A DNA stretch of 64,000 nt from Calendula officinalis (GCA_963853835.1 OY970829.1:77932901-77996900), one strand, 5' to 3'. Positions 46,840 through 57,568 are shown, numbered from the stretch's first letter. Notes: generated from the letters alone by a model not told the origin. Numbers and translations are program-made.

Positions 46840-47100
46840 TTTCCCTGGGGTGAGTATTTAGGCCGAAAAAACATAACTAAACCGAAAATTGACCGAGACC
46901 GAACCGAACCAATACCGATTATGATTTTCTGTCCGACTTTTGGTTTTGTAATTTCATGATTTTCAGTTTCGGTCTGATTCAAGTGGTCTTGGATATGGGT
47001 GATCATTTGGGCTGAAAAAACAATTCGATTCGGTTTTCGGTTTCATAGTTTCATGATTTTCAGTTTCGGTCAAGTTCAGTCGATGTATCAAGATTATCAA
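46840..47100. repeat. CGGTTT-rich repeat remnant in TBL intron 2
   Basis: Two diverged copies of a TTTCATGATTTTCAGTTTCG segment (46954 and 47048) and GGGGTGAGTATT near 46849 suggest a decayed hAT-like element similar in style to that at 17508. Confidence 0.45.
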
Positions 47101-47609
47101 ACTTTGTTTTTGTTGTTTTTGGATACAGGAATACAATGCATCTATCGAGTTCTATTGGGCTCCTTTCCTCGTCGAATCTATATCAGATCATGCAACAAAT
47201 CACACGGTATTGAAACGATTAGTAAGGCTGGATTCAATATCTAACCATAGCAAACAATGGGAAGGAGTCGATATTTTGGTCTTCGAAAGCTACGTATGGT
47301 GGATGTATAAACCCACAATAAATGCCACATTAGTTCTCCATCCCCAACGATTTAATTTTCAAGATTTACATGTGATCAAACTACTTCAATAATCCAAACT
47401 TTTAGGAGTTGTGTACGTTGTCGTAGAAAAATGTAACACTTTTTTAAAACAATTTTTAAGAAAAACTTGAAACGTGTTGGTATTTTCAGTTTTAACAAAT
47501 AAGTATATCAAACTGACTTTTATAGTTTTCTAGAGTGATTTTCTTTCCAGAGATAGAAAATTCGTCTTATTTTCTAAATTGGAAAGTGAAAATATTTTAA
47601 TACATTTTA

Positions 47610-47922
47610 CTTCCTCCGATTCAAAATAAGTGATACACTTTGGGTTTCACGGTTTTTAAGGCAAAAGATTATAATGATGATTAAATTAGATTAATTAGAT
47701 GGCTAGTGAAGAATGGATCTCATACATTTTGAATAAAATGAGGTTAATGATGTTTAAAAGTAAAAAGTAATGGTAAATGTGTCATTTCACTTTGTTAAAG
47801 TAGATGATTAGTGGGTGTGAGTCCCACATTTTTTGCCAAATAAGGTAATTATTCAAAGTGTATCACTTATTTTAAATCACCCCAAAAAGGAAAGTGTACC
47901 ACTTATTTTGAATCGGAGGAAG
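47610..47922. repeat. Stowaway-like MITE family B, copy 4, in TBL intron 3
   Basis: Starts CTTCCTCCGATTCAAAATAA, ends TTTGAATCGGAGGAAG, TA on both sides. 313 bp. Confidence 0.88.
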
Positions 47923-48076
47923 TAAAAAAAATCACTAATTTTCGAAAAAAATAAAAAACAACCCCGTATTCTATAAGAATGGAAATTAAAATTTAGAGCA
48001 AATTTGTTGCAACTAAACGCACTGTTCTAGCTTAAACTTTGGGGGAAAAAAATGTATTTTCGTTTAAAACCATCTC

Positions 48077-48295
48077 TAGGGGCGTCTCCGAGATTTTAAG
48101 TGCCCTGTGTGAAAACACGAAAATGAGTCTCTTGAATACATGATTTTTATAAAAGTTTGGAGTTTCTAATTTTTTTTCTATTAAATTATAAGTTGTCTTA
48201 AATTTTAATATTATATATATAAGATATATATATAAAAATTGGGCCCCTATAAAATATGGGCTCTGTACGGTTGCACCTCCTCAAAGACACCCCTG
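48077..48295. repeat. hAT-type MITE in TBL intron 3 (family G, copy 2)
   Basis: Ends TAGGGGCGTCTC and AAAGACACCCCTG are inverted. Exact 8-bp duplications ACCATCTC lie at 48069-48076 and 48296-48303. 219 bp. Family mate at 1772-1903, also in an intron. Confidence 0.88.
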
Positions 48296-48309
48296 ACCAT
48301 CTCCCCCGA

Positions 48310-48480
48310 AGTGGATGAGTTATGTTCGTGATGTACGCGACCTAACCTTTATCGTGCCCATTTTTAAACTTTCCCCCTAGTCATTTGCCAATGTTTACCT
48401 AAAAAAGGGGATCAAACACATACACATGACTTCTTATACATAATTTCAGATGCTTTTAATGCTAACAGACAGTTACAATT
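48310..48480 (-). repeat. SINE-like family S, copy 11
   Basis: GTTCGTGATGTACGCGACCT, GCCAATGTTTACCTAAAAAA and reversed head TTTCAGATGCTTTTAATGC. Confidence 0.65.
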
Positions 48481-49150
48481 ATATTCTTAAACTCACTAAC
48501 AGTTAAAACGTTTCAAGAATACAATGTAACCACAGCATACAAAACAGCAATGGAAACATGGGCAAATTGGATAGAAACCAACATAAATTCTCATAATCAA
48601 AAAGTGTTTTTCATGACCATGTCTCCCACACACTTATGGTGAGTAATTTACCATATTACCCTTTTCACATTAATTTTATCGAACTCATGACCTTCATGAG
48701 ATCATATCGGGGATTCTTACCGTTAGACCATGGGTTGATTATTAACTTCTTTGTGGTAACTAGTAACAACAAAACTTAAAAATAAAACCGTATAATTACA
48801 TTACAGGAATTGGGAATGGAAGAAAGGAGACGGTGGGAACTGTTTTAGCGAGTCGGAACCTATACAAAAACCGTATTGGGGAACCGGTTCAAATCTTGAT
48901 ATTATGGGAATTGTTAAGGATGTTTTGAAGGGTTAATGTGAGATTATTAAACATTACTCAATTATCAGAATACAGAAAAGATGGTCACACATCGGTTTAT
49001 GGTGAAAGAAAAGGAAAATTATTGACAAAAGAGCAAAGATTAGATCCAAAAAACTATGCCGATTGCATTCATTGGTGTTTACCGGGAGTTCCGGATACAT
49101 GGAATGAAATTTTGTATGCGGTTTTGTTACAAGATTATCGCAAATCTTGA

Positions 49151-49892
49151 TATGACATATAGAACATGGCAAAATTGATGGTTATACATGTTTTTTTTTT
49201 GTCTTCAAGAAGGAATCGAAACAGATGTAGGATAAGGTGACTAAACATTAAAATGTCGGTGATAAACACGATAGATTTATGCAAATTGGCATCAAATTAT
49301 GTTTGTAGGATAAGAACCATTAAGTGCTTAATATATTATGCAACATTTTACTGAAAAATTCTATATACAGAAGGCGTGATAGTACATTTCTGATAAGGTA
49401 GTACAAAGCTAATATTATCAACTTAAACTAAGAGCATTTACTAAATATAAGCAACCAAAAGCAGTCATAAAACCACCAAAAGCAATCACATCGATCAAGC
49501 TGTCAAACACCTGAACCAAACACAGTTGAAATAAAATTCAACTTTCGAATGGTCATAACAAAAGGCATTATAAAAACATAACTAGAACGAGCCGATTCAC
49601 ATGATCCGAACCCGAAAAACCCATTATAATGAGGTTCATGTTACGTTTTTATTCTCAAATACTTATGGTTACCCGAAGAAAACCTTGTCCAAATAATATT
49701 ACACATTTTAATTCTCTTTTTACATTTTAATAAAAGGTATAAATTAGGTCTGAGTACATCGTGTATAAAACAAATCAGGTTTAAGATCCGAAACCAAAAT
49801 TTAATTAACTATATACTTGGAATTTGTTGTAGTATAATACTATTAATAATGTTTGGTTCATGTTAATAACACAATTACTATTTGTAAATTAT
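49151..49892. other. TBL 3' flank and intergenic DNA
   Basis: Nothing recognised besides AT-rich sequence. Confidence 0.45.
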
Positions 49893-49894
49893 TA

Positions 49895-50158
49895 CTCCCT
49901 CCGTCCCTAAATAAAGTTCCCATTTCACCTTCAAGTTTTGTCCCTAAATAAAGTTCTCATTTCTCAAACTTAAGGGACCCACTTAATATAATAATATTAT
50001 TACCAATACATTCACCACTAACTATCTCTTAAAACTCTTTCTCTCTCCAATCAAACCTTATATTTTAATCAAAAGTAATACCAAATACCCCACCATTAAC
50101 TATCTCCTAAAATGTTGTGCCCAACACAAATGAGAACTTTATTCAGGGACGGAGGGAG
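49895..50158. repeat. Stowaway-like MITE family A, copy 3
   Basis: Starts CTCCCTCCGTCCCTAAATAA, ends TTTATTCAGGGACGGAGGGAG with TA on both sides. 264 bp. Confidence 0.9.
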
Positions 50159-50160
50159 TA

Positions 50161-50674
50161 TAATATAACATGTATAAACTAACAAATATTATAAAACTAC
50201 TGAAACCGACTTCAATTATTATTTTGATTCCAATCAGGTATATACTCACTTTACCCGAACCGAACGTCGGAGACCCAACTTGAGCCGTCGAGTGTTGAAA
50301 CGCTACTTCAAAGAGCCAATAGTTTTAAGGAAGAAGTATATCCCGAATCTTACGGTTTATGCTTTTAAATGAGATCCCACTATATGGTCATATTACCCAG
50401 GCCTCCACCCCTATGTTAAAAAGGCTTGTTTTAGTTTTTTAAATAGCTGGGCTTGATTCAAGCCCATTGATCTTAACATGGTTTTTCTTTGGGCTCAAAA
50501 TGATACATAAGTAATTGTAGTTAAATAATCAATATTTATCATATTAACTTAGTTGGTTAGGGTCCTGAGGGTTGAGGCTCTCAATTTTTTCTAAACATAA
50601 AATTTTCCCGAAATAACAAGTGTATTATATGAAAATTAAGTATTGTTAAATTAGAAATGTCATAAATGCATTAT
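50161..50674. other. Intergenic DNA
   Basis: AT-rich. No gene or bounded repeat seen. Confidence 0.45.
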
Positions 50675-51028
50675 GGGGGTGTTTGGGAAAACTTATTTAA
50701 AAGTGCTTGTGCTTATGAGCTTATAAGCTTAAGAGCTTAATTAAATTGATAAGTTTTCGTTAAATACAGTGTTTGAAAGAGCTTATATAAGCTTATTGTA
50801 AAATTACTATAAAAGACATCTGTAAAAACTCTTAAATAAGAAGGTTAGTGAAATAAGACGTTAAAGATGTAAAAGTTCCTAAATAAGCTAATAATTTCTC
50901 TCAAAAGAGCTTTTCTAAAAGCCCTTAAATAAGCTTATAAGCTCTCCCAAACACTTACAAAAGCTTATTAAGCTTAAATAAGCTTAAAATCTCATAAACA
51001 CCATTAATAAGCTCTCCCAAACACCCCC
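50675..51028. repeat. hAT-type MITE rich in AAGCTTAT words (family C-like)
   Basis: Inverted ends GGGGGTGTTTGGGA and TCCCAAACACCCCC. The interior is dense in GAGCTTATAAGCTTA palindromes able to fold. 354 bp, non-coding. No exact duplication found. Confidence 0.8.
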
Positions 51029-51423
51029 TATATATAATAAATATATTTTTATGATAAACGGATGAGATTTCCATGTTTATGTCACTTGGCTAGACGAGTT
51101 TTTGATTCGGACAGCCTAACTTCTGAACACAAACACCTCTAAGATATTATCATTGACTAACTAACTCAGTACCATCCATTAAATTCGGATTAAATCCGTT
51201 CTTTAGGTAAAGAAATAATATTTGTTTAGAAGTCGCAAACATTCCACGCTTTTCAAAATGACCATGGTCCCAGTTCCTTCTATGTAGCCTATATCATGTA
51301 ACACAAGAATGGTCAAATGTCGGTCTTTGTTTTCTTGCCAAAAAACAAACTGGAAGCGTGACAATGCAGTTTATCGGTAAAAGAGAAAGGTTCCAAATAG
51401 ATGTGGTACGTTGATACCGATTG
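51029..51423. other. Intergenic DNA
   Basis: No gene or repeat recognised. It forms the left flank of the LTR element. Confidence 0.4.
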
Positions 51424-51428
51424 ATATT

Positions 51429-51961
51429 TGTTAAGAATATTTTCATTAATATTCATTAAAGATTTGATATGTCAAAACTTGAAAAAGAAGAAAACTACAA
51501 GGACCTAAATCGAAGATATGTGATTCAAGATTTAAATAAAAGATTTAGAAGATAATGATAAAAGATTTGATTTATCAAATCATATATATCCTTGTATTGA
51601 TTTAAAAGATTTATGTATATCTTTTCCTTGTAAATCTCTAGGTTTTCTAGTATATAAAGAAACCTAGAGGTATAGAATTAGTCGTTCTTGTAACCCACGT
51701 TTTAACGTGTATGTGTGTGTACTCTAAGCCTCAAGGTCGTATGATCCTGTTAACCAAAACCGTTCTACATATTTATATGTAGAATTGGGGCTTTTAGTAA
51801 TCATTGTATATAAAGATGATGATGAAACCTTGTTTAGCTATACAAATCTGTTTATCTAAATTCCGCAATATTATGATTTGTATATGCTTATTCCAGATCA
51901 AGAACTAACTATTCTTGAGCCTAATGATCGACGGTTATATAGAGTTGTTCTAAACTCAGCA
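51429..51961 (+). repeat. 5' LTR
   Basis: Starts TGTTAAGAATATTTTC, ends AAACTCAGCA. Contains a TATA-like TATATAAAG near 51651 between CTCTAGG and CCTAGAGG, and a perfect hairpin TTCTACATA/TATGTAGAA near 51763-51784, probably in the transcribed R/U5 part. Confidence 0.95.
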
Positions 51962-51963
51962 AT

Positions 51964-51981
51964 TGGTATCAGAGCACGGTG
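51964..51981 (+). other. Primer-binding site (initiator tRNA-Met)
   Basis: TGGTATCAGAGCACGGTG begins two bases after the 5' LTR. TGGTATCAGAGC is the standard Copia-type binding site for the 3' end of initiator tRNA-Met. Confidence 0.9.
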
Positions 51982-52624
51982 GCTCAGATCTAGAATGAAA
52001 CAAGATCTACCAATGATGAATCAATGTATCAAAGGTTAGTCATGCCTAATAAATCATGCGTAATTAGTCAATTTGCGCTTTTCATGAATATCGAATACGT
52101 ATTCTTATCATCAAAGTCAGAATGCTAAATATAAATAATCAAAGGGTATGCGTGGCACAATTGAAGTTGGTGAAAGTGGGAGGTGGCTGGATATTATCAC
52201 ACCTCCAAAAGAAAAATAAAAGGTTTTCATGTCAAAGAAAGAAGAAGAAAAAGAAGAACATGGAAATTTTACATATTTGGCGTTGATTCATAGGGAACAA
52301 TGGACAATTTGTGTTAAAGTTGTGTGGAATATGTCTTCAAAATAATTGTAAAGTTCCTTAAACTTGAAGGACTATTCTTGCCAATTCTATGAAACCTAAT
52401 TAATTCTTCCATATATTGTTCATGTGACTTGGAAACAAAATATATTCACAGAATTGAAGATTTCTTTATGGCTTGTTTCGTACAACAAACTTACGCACGA
52501 AGAACTTACGAACGGCGATTAAGTCCATGCTTATGTTCAGATTGGATTGTGCAACCGCTACGTAATTTTAACTGGGACGCATGGATTGGCAGAGACCATC
52601 GTTATTATTTATTACTGCGGCCCT

Positions 52625-52985
52625 TCTACTGATTATCATTACTACTGTTACATGTTTCTACTGATCAATTTCCATTTTTGCTACTGATGAGGGAGTATTC
52701 AACATCAGTACTAAAACTTGCAATTCAACATCAGTACTAAAACTTTTACTACTGATCACAACTTGCTACTGCTCCTAATTTAAATACACTACTGATCAGT
52801 AGTATATCAGGTTACTACTGATCCGATACTCGATCAGTACTAAATGTTTATTACTTACTACTGATCAGTACTAAACAGTACGGCTACACATTTTTTTACT
52901 ACTGATCAGTACTAACCGAAGAAGATTTTGTTATTAATCAGTACTGACCGAAAAATTTTGAAAAAAATTTTGCTACTGATTTCTT
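52625..52985 (+). repeat. Palindromic repeat array inside the LTR element
   Basis: At least nine CTACTGAT words and six ATCAGTACT words in 360 bp. Three merge as the 12-bp perfect palindrome TACTGATCAGTA (near 52790, 52859 and 52900). Spacing is irregular, unlike a simple satellite. Function unknown; packaging, dimerisation or protein binding are possible guesses. Confidence 0.8.
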
Positions 52986-53643
52986 CCTCATAACCGATAC
53001 ATCATACTTTGGAAAACATGACACACACCATGTTCGTTCCATACTACGGTTTATTGATTGTATTCGGTTAATCACTTGTTAATTTTTATTCTTGATAAAA
53101 AGAGAATGAAAATAACTTGTGATATTAATGTGAAACGAATCACATTATTCACACACACAGGTTGAAGGCTTGATGAAGATAAAGGAAAGTTTTATAGTTG
53201 TTACATATTTGATCTTTATCAGTTGATTATATAAGATAATTGATTATATTTTATTTGAAGAAGAAGTTGAAAGTCTTACTACATAAGATGTTATGTAAAG
53301 ATGTAACTGCAATTCAACAGAATCTTAACGAAAAGATCTGTTGAAGACCAAGATGTCCTTCATACAAGATTATGACGTTGCTGATTACTATATTTAGACG
53401 GAATGTGATGCATAGTTTGAGTTTCTACTTCAACTTCAAATAGAAAATAGTTGGTTTTCAATGTGATTGATATAGTCTTGAAGAACACAAGAATGATAGC
53501 ACACTTTTAGGGGAAGAAAAAGTGTTGATCATTCAAGGGGAAGTTCAAGTTTCTCGGATTTATTTGATTATGTCAAAAAGGGGAAGAGACTTGAAGATTC
53601 CAAGCTAATTCTACAAGTTTTGTCAAATCAAATAGGGGAAGAT

Positions 53644-54176
53644 TGTTAAGAATATTTTCATTAATATTCATTAAAGATTTGATATGTCAAAACTTGGAAA
53701 AGAAGAAAACTACAAGGACCTAAATCGAAGATATGTGATTCAAGATTTAAATAAAAGATTTAGAAGATAATGATAAAAGATTTGATTTATCAAATCATAT
53801 ATATCCTTGTATTGATTTAAAAGATTTATGTATATCTTTTCCTTGTAAATCTCTAGGTTTTGTAGTATATAAAGAAACCTAGAGGTATAGAATTAGTCGT
53901 TCTTGTAACCCACGTTTTAACGTGTATGTGTGTGTACTCTAAGCCTCAAGGTCGTATGATCCTGTTAACCAAAACCGTTCTACATATTTATATGTAGAAT
54001 TGGGGCTTTTAGTAATCATTGTATATAAAGATGATGATGAAACCTTGTTTAGCTATACAAATCTGTTTATCTAAATTCCGCAATATTATGATTTGTATAT
54101 GCTTATTCCAGATCAAGAACTAACTATTCTTGAGCCTAATGATCGACGGTTATATAGAGTTGTTCTAAACTCAGCA
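53644..54176 (+). repeat. 3' LTR
   Basis: Matches the 5' LTR over its full 533 bp apart from an A/G and a C/G difference. Preceded by the polypurine tract at about 53634-53642. Confidence 0.95.
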
Positions 54177-54276
54177 ATATTACCTGACTTTGAATCTAAT
54201 TGAAAACGGACATTTATTTTGTATGACAACTAGTAAAACTAACCGAAACTAATGGTATGTTGATTTTCATCTTATA

Positions 54277-54649
54277 GGCTATTCGGAATGGGCAAAAATT
54301 GTTGTGGTGTGGTGATGACATGTCAACTTTAACGGGGTGGTGGAAAGGGGAACCCCCCCCCCCCTCCACACACACATGTGGTGGTAAAAATGTGGTGTGG
54401 TGTGGCCACACTAACGAGTAATAACAGGGGTGGTACAGGAAAAGGGTTGTGATGATTGGTTGATGCTTATTTTTATTTCTTTTTTTTTAATATTTAAAAT
54501 TAAATGGAACGGAAATGGTGTGGTTGGTGTTGTGGGTATTTTCTGGATAGATGGTGCGGTATGGTGTGATATGGTGTGATGCGGTTGCTGAGGTGACAAA
54601 TGATATGTCAGAAAAAATTGGTGTGGTGTGGCGCCCATTCCGAATAGCC
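54277..54649. repeat. MITE with 17-bp perfect terminal inverted repeats
   Basis: GGCTATTCGGAATGGGC at the left and its exact inverse at the right, with ATA on both sides as a possible 3-bp duplication. This fits a PIF/Harbinger (Tourist-like) MITE. The interior is GTGTGGTG-rich with a C-run at about 54353. 373 bp, non-coding. Confidence 0.8.
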
Positions 54650-54804
54650 ATATAGTTTTGATCTTACATTAGTTTCCTTTGTTTTATTATAATTTAGTTA
54701 TGGATATCAATGACACTTGTTATGTAAATGGATTGAAATAACTAAACTGTTTAATAAACGTGTTTAGATTAGGGGTCAACTTCACGACACGACTAATTAA
54801 ATAG

Positions 54805-54934
54805 GTAATGATTTCTACACCACATCTTTTAAGATATCTATCACAATAAGTGCATTATATAATTGTACAATATGCAGAAATATTTGTACACTGTGATATA
54901 GGCATCAAAATTTGTAGAAGATAAATTAATTCCC
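54805..54934. repeat. MITE family D, copy 5
   Basis: CTACACCACATCTTTTAAGA on the left, TTGTACAATATGCAGAAATA in the centre, AATTTGTAGAAGATAAATTA on the right. Confidence 0.55.
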
Positions 54935-56038
54935 TAATAGGTCAAGTTTGAGTAAGTTATATAGGAACCCCTATCCCTAATTACCCAACACAAATTTCCA
55001 GCCCTAATCATGAATTCATGATGATTGGTTTTCCTATAATTAATTAGCAAAGTCTTGATATGAATAAGGGAAAACTATAAGAAAAAACATTCCCCGAAGA
55101 CAAAGAGAACTTTCAGAAAAAGAGGAATTTAACTGAATCTATACAACGCACACACGCATAGGGTGATAGTCTAGTAGCAAGAGCGTCTGAAATGATCTTC
55201 TAAAGTCAGAAACAGTCAGTCAATCACAACAACAGTTAGGTCACATACATCACGAGTAAAACTCGGCCACCCTAATTGAGCCCATAATCAACTGGAATAT
55301 TTTTTATAAAAAGATCTATACAGCAAACACAAAAAAGCAGAATGTTTTTAAGACATTCCCTGTTACTTCTGCATTCTGCTTTTTACAAGCGTATACTACT
55401 GTGCATGCTTGCTGAAAGGTCCTTATTACCCATTCAAACTACTTGGGTCCGAATTTCTAAACTTAAATTTACATAACTATTTAATTGTGGAAAATATGAG
55501 AAAGTGATGCATCATGTTTACAGTAACACATCAGGTAAGTTATTGTGATGTTAATTGTTAAGGGAATAAAAATGTTCATCGTAATTCATGTGTATCAAGT
55601 AGATATTTTAGTGAAAATCTGATATTTTGCTAATATGGCAGCTAGTCAGCGATTTGGTGATTCCTCAATCACACTGGGTGTTCTTAGTAAATTTGAAGTA
55701 CCAAGTCCCATGATTCCTTACTTGTGTAGTTGTATTTGGTAGTTTACAGTTTAATAGGTATCTCATTGATTATGTTGAAGTACGTAACTTTATTATTTAG
55801 GTAGGTCACATTAACTGTGTTAGATTGTAAAAAAATTAGATAGTTACGAGTGTTCTTCTAATAAATATGGTATCTCGTCAAGTATTGTAGAGTTTGTAAA
55901 CTTTCTATCATTTAAAAACACTCGTAACTATAGTGACATATCAAGTCAATATATATGAAGTTGTAATTTCTGTAAACATGCTATATAAAACCCCTTTTTA
56001 TGATGTGATTTTTTAATATGTATTCTAAAGGAAACTTG
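54935..56038. other. Intergenic DNA with small inverted repeats
   Basis: Holds a SINE-like copy at 55155. AAAAAGCAGAATG (55332) pairs with CATTCTGCTTTTT (55372), a possible stem of 13 bp. AGTTACGAGTGTT (55841) and AACACTCGTAACT (55917) form another inverted pair. No gene. Confidence 0.45.
55155..55300 (+). repeat. SINE-like family S, copy 12
   Basis: The head GTCTAGTAGCAAGAGCGTCT is the clearest tRNA-like A-box of the family. The tail has ACATCACGAGTAAAACTCGG and CCCTAATTGAGCCC. Confidence 0.7.
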
Positions 56039-56054
56039 TTATATGCATTTAATT

Positions 56055-56293
56055 TTTATTTTTTTTTGGAAACGGCAAATGATAACAACGGAAGCCTACT
56101 CGCAATATTGCAACGAGTACCCCGAGTTCAAGCTCCTTTACAGGGCAAACACAGCCCCATAGGGATTTCCAAGGAAAAATCCCCCATATCTGGCATCTCA
56201 AAGAGGTGTTTACAGGAATCGAACTCCAGACCTCACGCCTCATATGGGTGGTAAAACTCATACATCAATCCAGCTGAGCTAGACATCATTTGC
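56055..56293 (-). mobile_element. tRNA-derived SINE
   Basis: Minus strand: A-box TAGCTCAGCTGG, B-box GAGTTCGATTCC, then a unique body ending in an A-run. Direct repeats TTATATGCATTTAATT (56039-56054) and TTATATACATTTAATT (56294-56309) differ at one base. About 239 bp. Confidence 0.85.
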
Positions 56294-56309
56294 TTATATA
56301 CATTTAATT

Positions 56310-56842
56310 AACTTACGATTTACACATAAATTTAAAAATGCATTTAATATAACTTCTAAAGATGCTAAATGTAAACTTCATTAATATTTTGTCTTTAACA
56401 TGTACCCTAAGCGTGCATATATTAAAAAACATTTTTTATGATTAGTTCAAAAATTACTATCGAATTTACAAACGTTACATATGTTAACAATTTATATACT
56501 TTAATACATCCAATATTTGTACTTCAAATAGTTAGATAATATTATTTATATTAACAAAAGAAACTAAAATCAATGATTACTACATAAATTACTATACTAT
56601 TTGCAGCACTAGTGTATTTGTAATTACTAGCCTGCTAATACACTTTCAAATAAGTGCAGGAACAAACATTACATATACTTAGAAAGTAAAAGACCGATCT
56701 TAATGATATTAGCTAACAATAAAAACTCTTAAATCTCATGCCACTTCGTGATTCAAAATTAAAAGCGAATTAACATAAACTAATAAACACATTACGAGCC
56801 ACTTAATGACTCCGAAAAAATTCGAAATCAAAAAATTAAAAA
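56310..56842. other. Intergenic DNA
   Basis: AT-rich 3' flank of the small-protein gene. Nothing else recognised. Confidence 0.45.
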
Positions 56843-57154
56843 TCATACATCAAAACAACAAAATACGAACTTCTTAAATCTGGATATTCTGGTCTTACGA
56901 ATGTTATGTAACTTGTTGATGATGTCATCTACAGAGCATATGAACCCAGCTGGCGAGCTTAAGAAGAATTTAGGAGGAGTGATTGGAGGAGACCACAATA
57001 AACTTTGTTTATAATCATAATTGAATTCATATGTATCAACGAACTTATTTAGAATTCCATCTGACAATGATTTTGAAACAATTTGAACAACAATTGGAGA
57101 AGAATTATGGGTGATGAATTGGTAAGATGATGATGGACATGAGTGTTCAGACAT
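56843..57154 (-). CDS. Small uncharacterised plant protein
   Basis: 103 residues, single exon, ATG at 57154. No signal peptide or transmembrane helix. The sequence KFVDTYEFNYDYKQSLLWSP, then PKFFLSSPAG and a basic C-terminal region (RKTRISRFKKFVFCCFDV), resembles a family of short plant proteins of unknown function that carry an FDYEQSGLWSPP-like centre; I recall this family only loosely. A six-codon overlapping upstream frame precedes the start. Length, composition and the isolated position support a real gene, but there is no functional assignment. Confidence 0.6.
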   Translation of the reverse strand: MSEHSCPSSSYQFITHNSSPIVVQIVSKSLSDGILNKFVDTYEFNYDYKQSLLWSPPITPPKFFLSSPAGFICSVDDIINKLHNIRKTRISRFKKFVFCCFDV

Positions 57155-57417
57155 GGCTGCTCATGAATTTGGATTTTGAGAGGGAGAGAATTTGAGAATT
57201 GATAGTATATTTGGAGCTTTTTCGGAACCTTTGTATGTATAAAGCTATAAAGAGTGGTCCATTTAAAATCATTAGTTTTTAGTGGTTGATAAATAAAAAT
57301 TATTATTTAAGGTTGGAAATGTCAAATTTGGAAAGACATCTAAAAATTTAATTTTTGCCGTTAAAAGAAAAGGTCTAAAATTTTAATTTGACATTTTTAA
57401 AGTATTCTTATTCATGA
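57155..57417. promoter_or_regulatory. Upstream region of the small-protein gene
   Basis: Coding-strand CTCTCCCTCTC stretch at about 57178-57190 fits a 5' UTR. TTTATAGCTTTATAC near 57234-57250 is TATA-like. An upstream ATG at 57168 opens ATGAGCAGCCATGTCTGA, overlapping the main start. Confidence 0.45.
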
Positions 57418-57568
57418 TGAGGTGAACAAACTTTACTCATGATATATCTCATGATATATGACCTACCATTGATGTGACCAAATTTTCTCTAATCATTTGA
57501 TAAATATTTATCTAGAAAAAAATACTGAATATATGAGTTTAGAAGATATTTAGTGCCTTATCATATAG
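57418..57568 (-). repeat. SINE-like family S, copy 13
   Basis: ACTCATGATATATCTCATGA, TGATAAATATTTATCTAGAA and a reversed head TTAGTGCCTTATCATATAG. Confidence 0.6.

Larger units (their letters stand above)
45819..49150 (+). pseudogene. Trichome birefringence-like (TBL) O-acetyltransferase pseudogene
   Basis: Exon blocks at 45819-46195, 46279-46443, 47129 to about 47335, 48518-48638 and 48807-49150. Exon 1 encodes a membrane anchor (residues about 13-30) and the PMR5N/TBL domain (CNIFEGKWVWDNESHPLY). Exon 2 has the esterase GDS motif (FVGDSVQRSMFDSMVCLVQS). The last exon has the DxxH motif in DCIHWCLPGVPDTWNEILYA. TBL proteins are Golgi type II membrane enzymes that O-acetylate wall polysaccharides such as xylan. 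Three lesions break the frame: near 46288 (TGA follows at 46301), near 47328-47335 after INAT, where the exon's usual end is also missing, and near 48934 (TAA, followed by resumption one frame over at VRLLNITQLSEYRK). Splice sites otherwise fit and catalytic motifs remain, so decay is recent, or the assembly has indels here. Repeats fill intron 3. Confidence 0.88.
51429..54176 (+). mobile_element. Complete non-autonomous LTR retrotransposon (LARD/TRIM-like)
   Basis: Two 533-bp LTRs (51429-51961 and 53644-54176), each TG..CA, enclose 1682 bp. The target duplication ATATT is exact on both sides (51424-51428, 54177-54181). A primer-binding site TGGTATCAGAGC, complementary to initiator tRNA-Met, begins at 51964. 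A polypurine tract AGGGGAAGA ends just before the 3' LTR. There is no gag, protease, integrase or reverse transcriptase; the longest frame is 67 codons and unrecognised. The LTRs differ at only two positions that I can find, so insertion is recent. The initiator-Met primer site and LTR style suggest a Copia-type partner that supplies proteins in trans; this is inference. Confidence 0.95.

Noticed and set aside
52429..52632. 67-codon frame in the LTR retroelement as a possible gag remnant
   Set aside because: No zinc knuckle or gag-like features were seen, and it runs into the palindromic array.
56018..56261. Frames of 70-78 codons on both strands
   Set aside because: They lie within a tRNA-derived SINE with target-site duplications.
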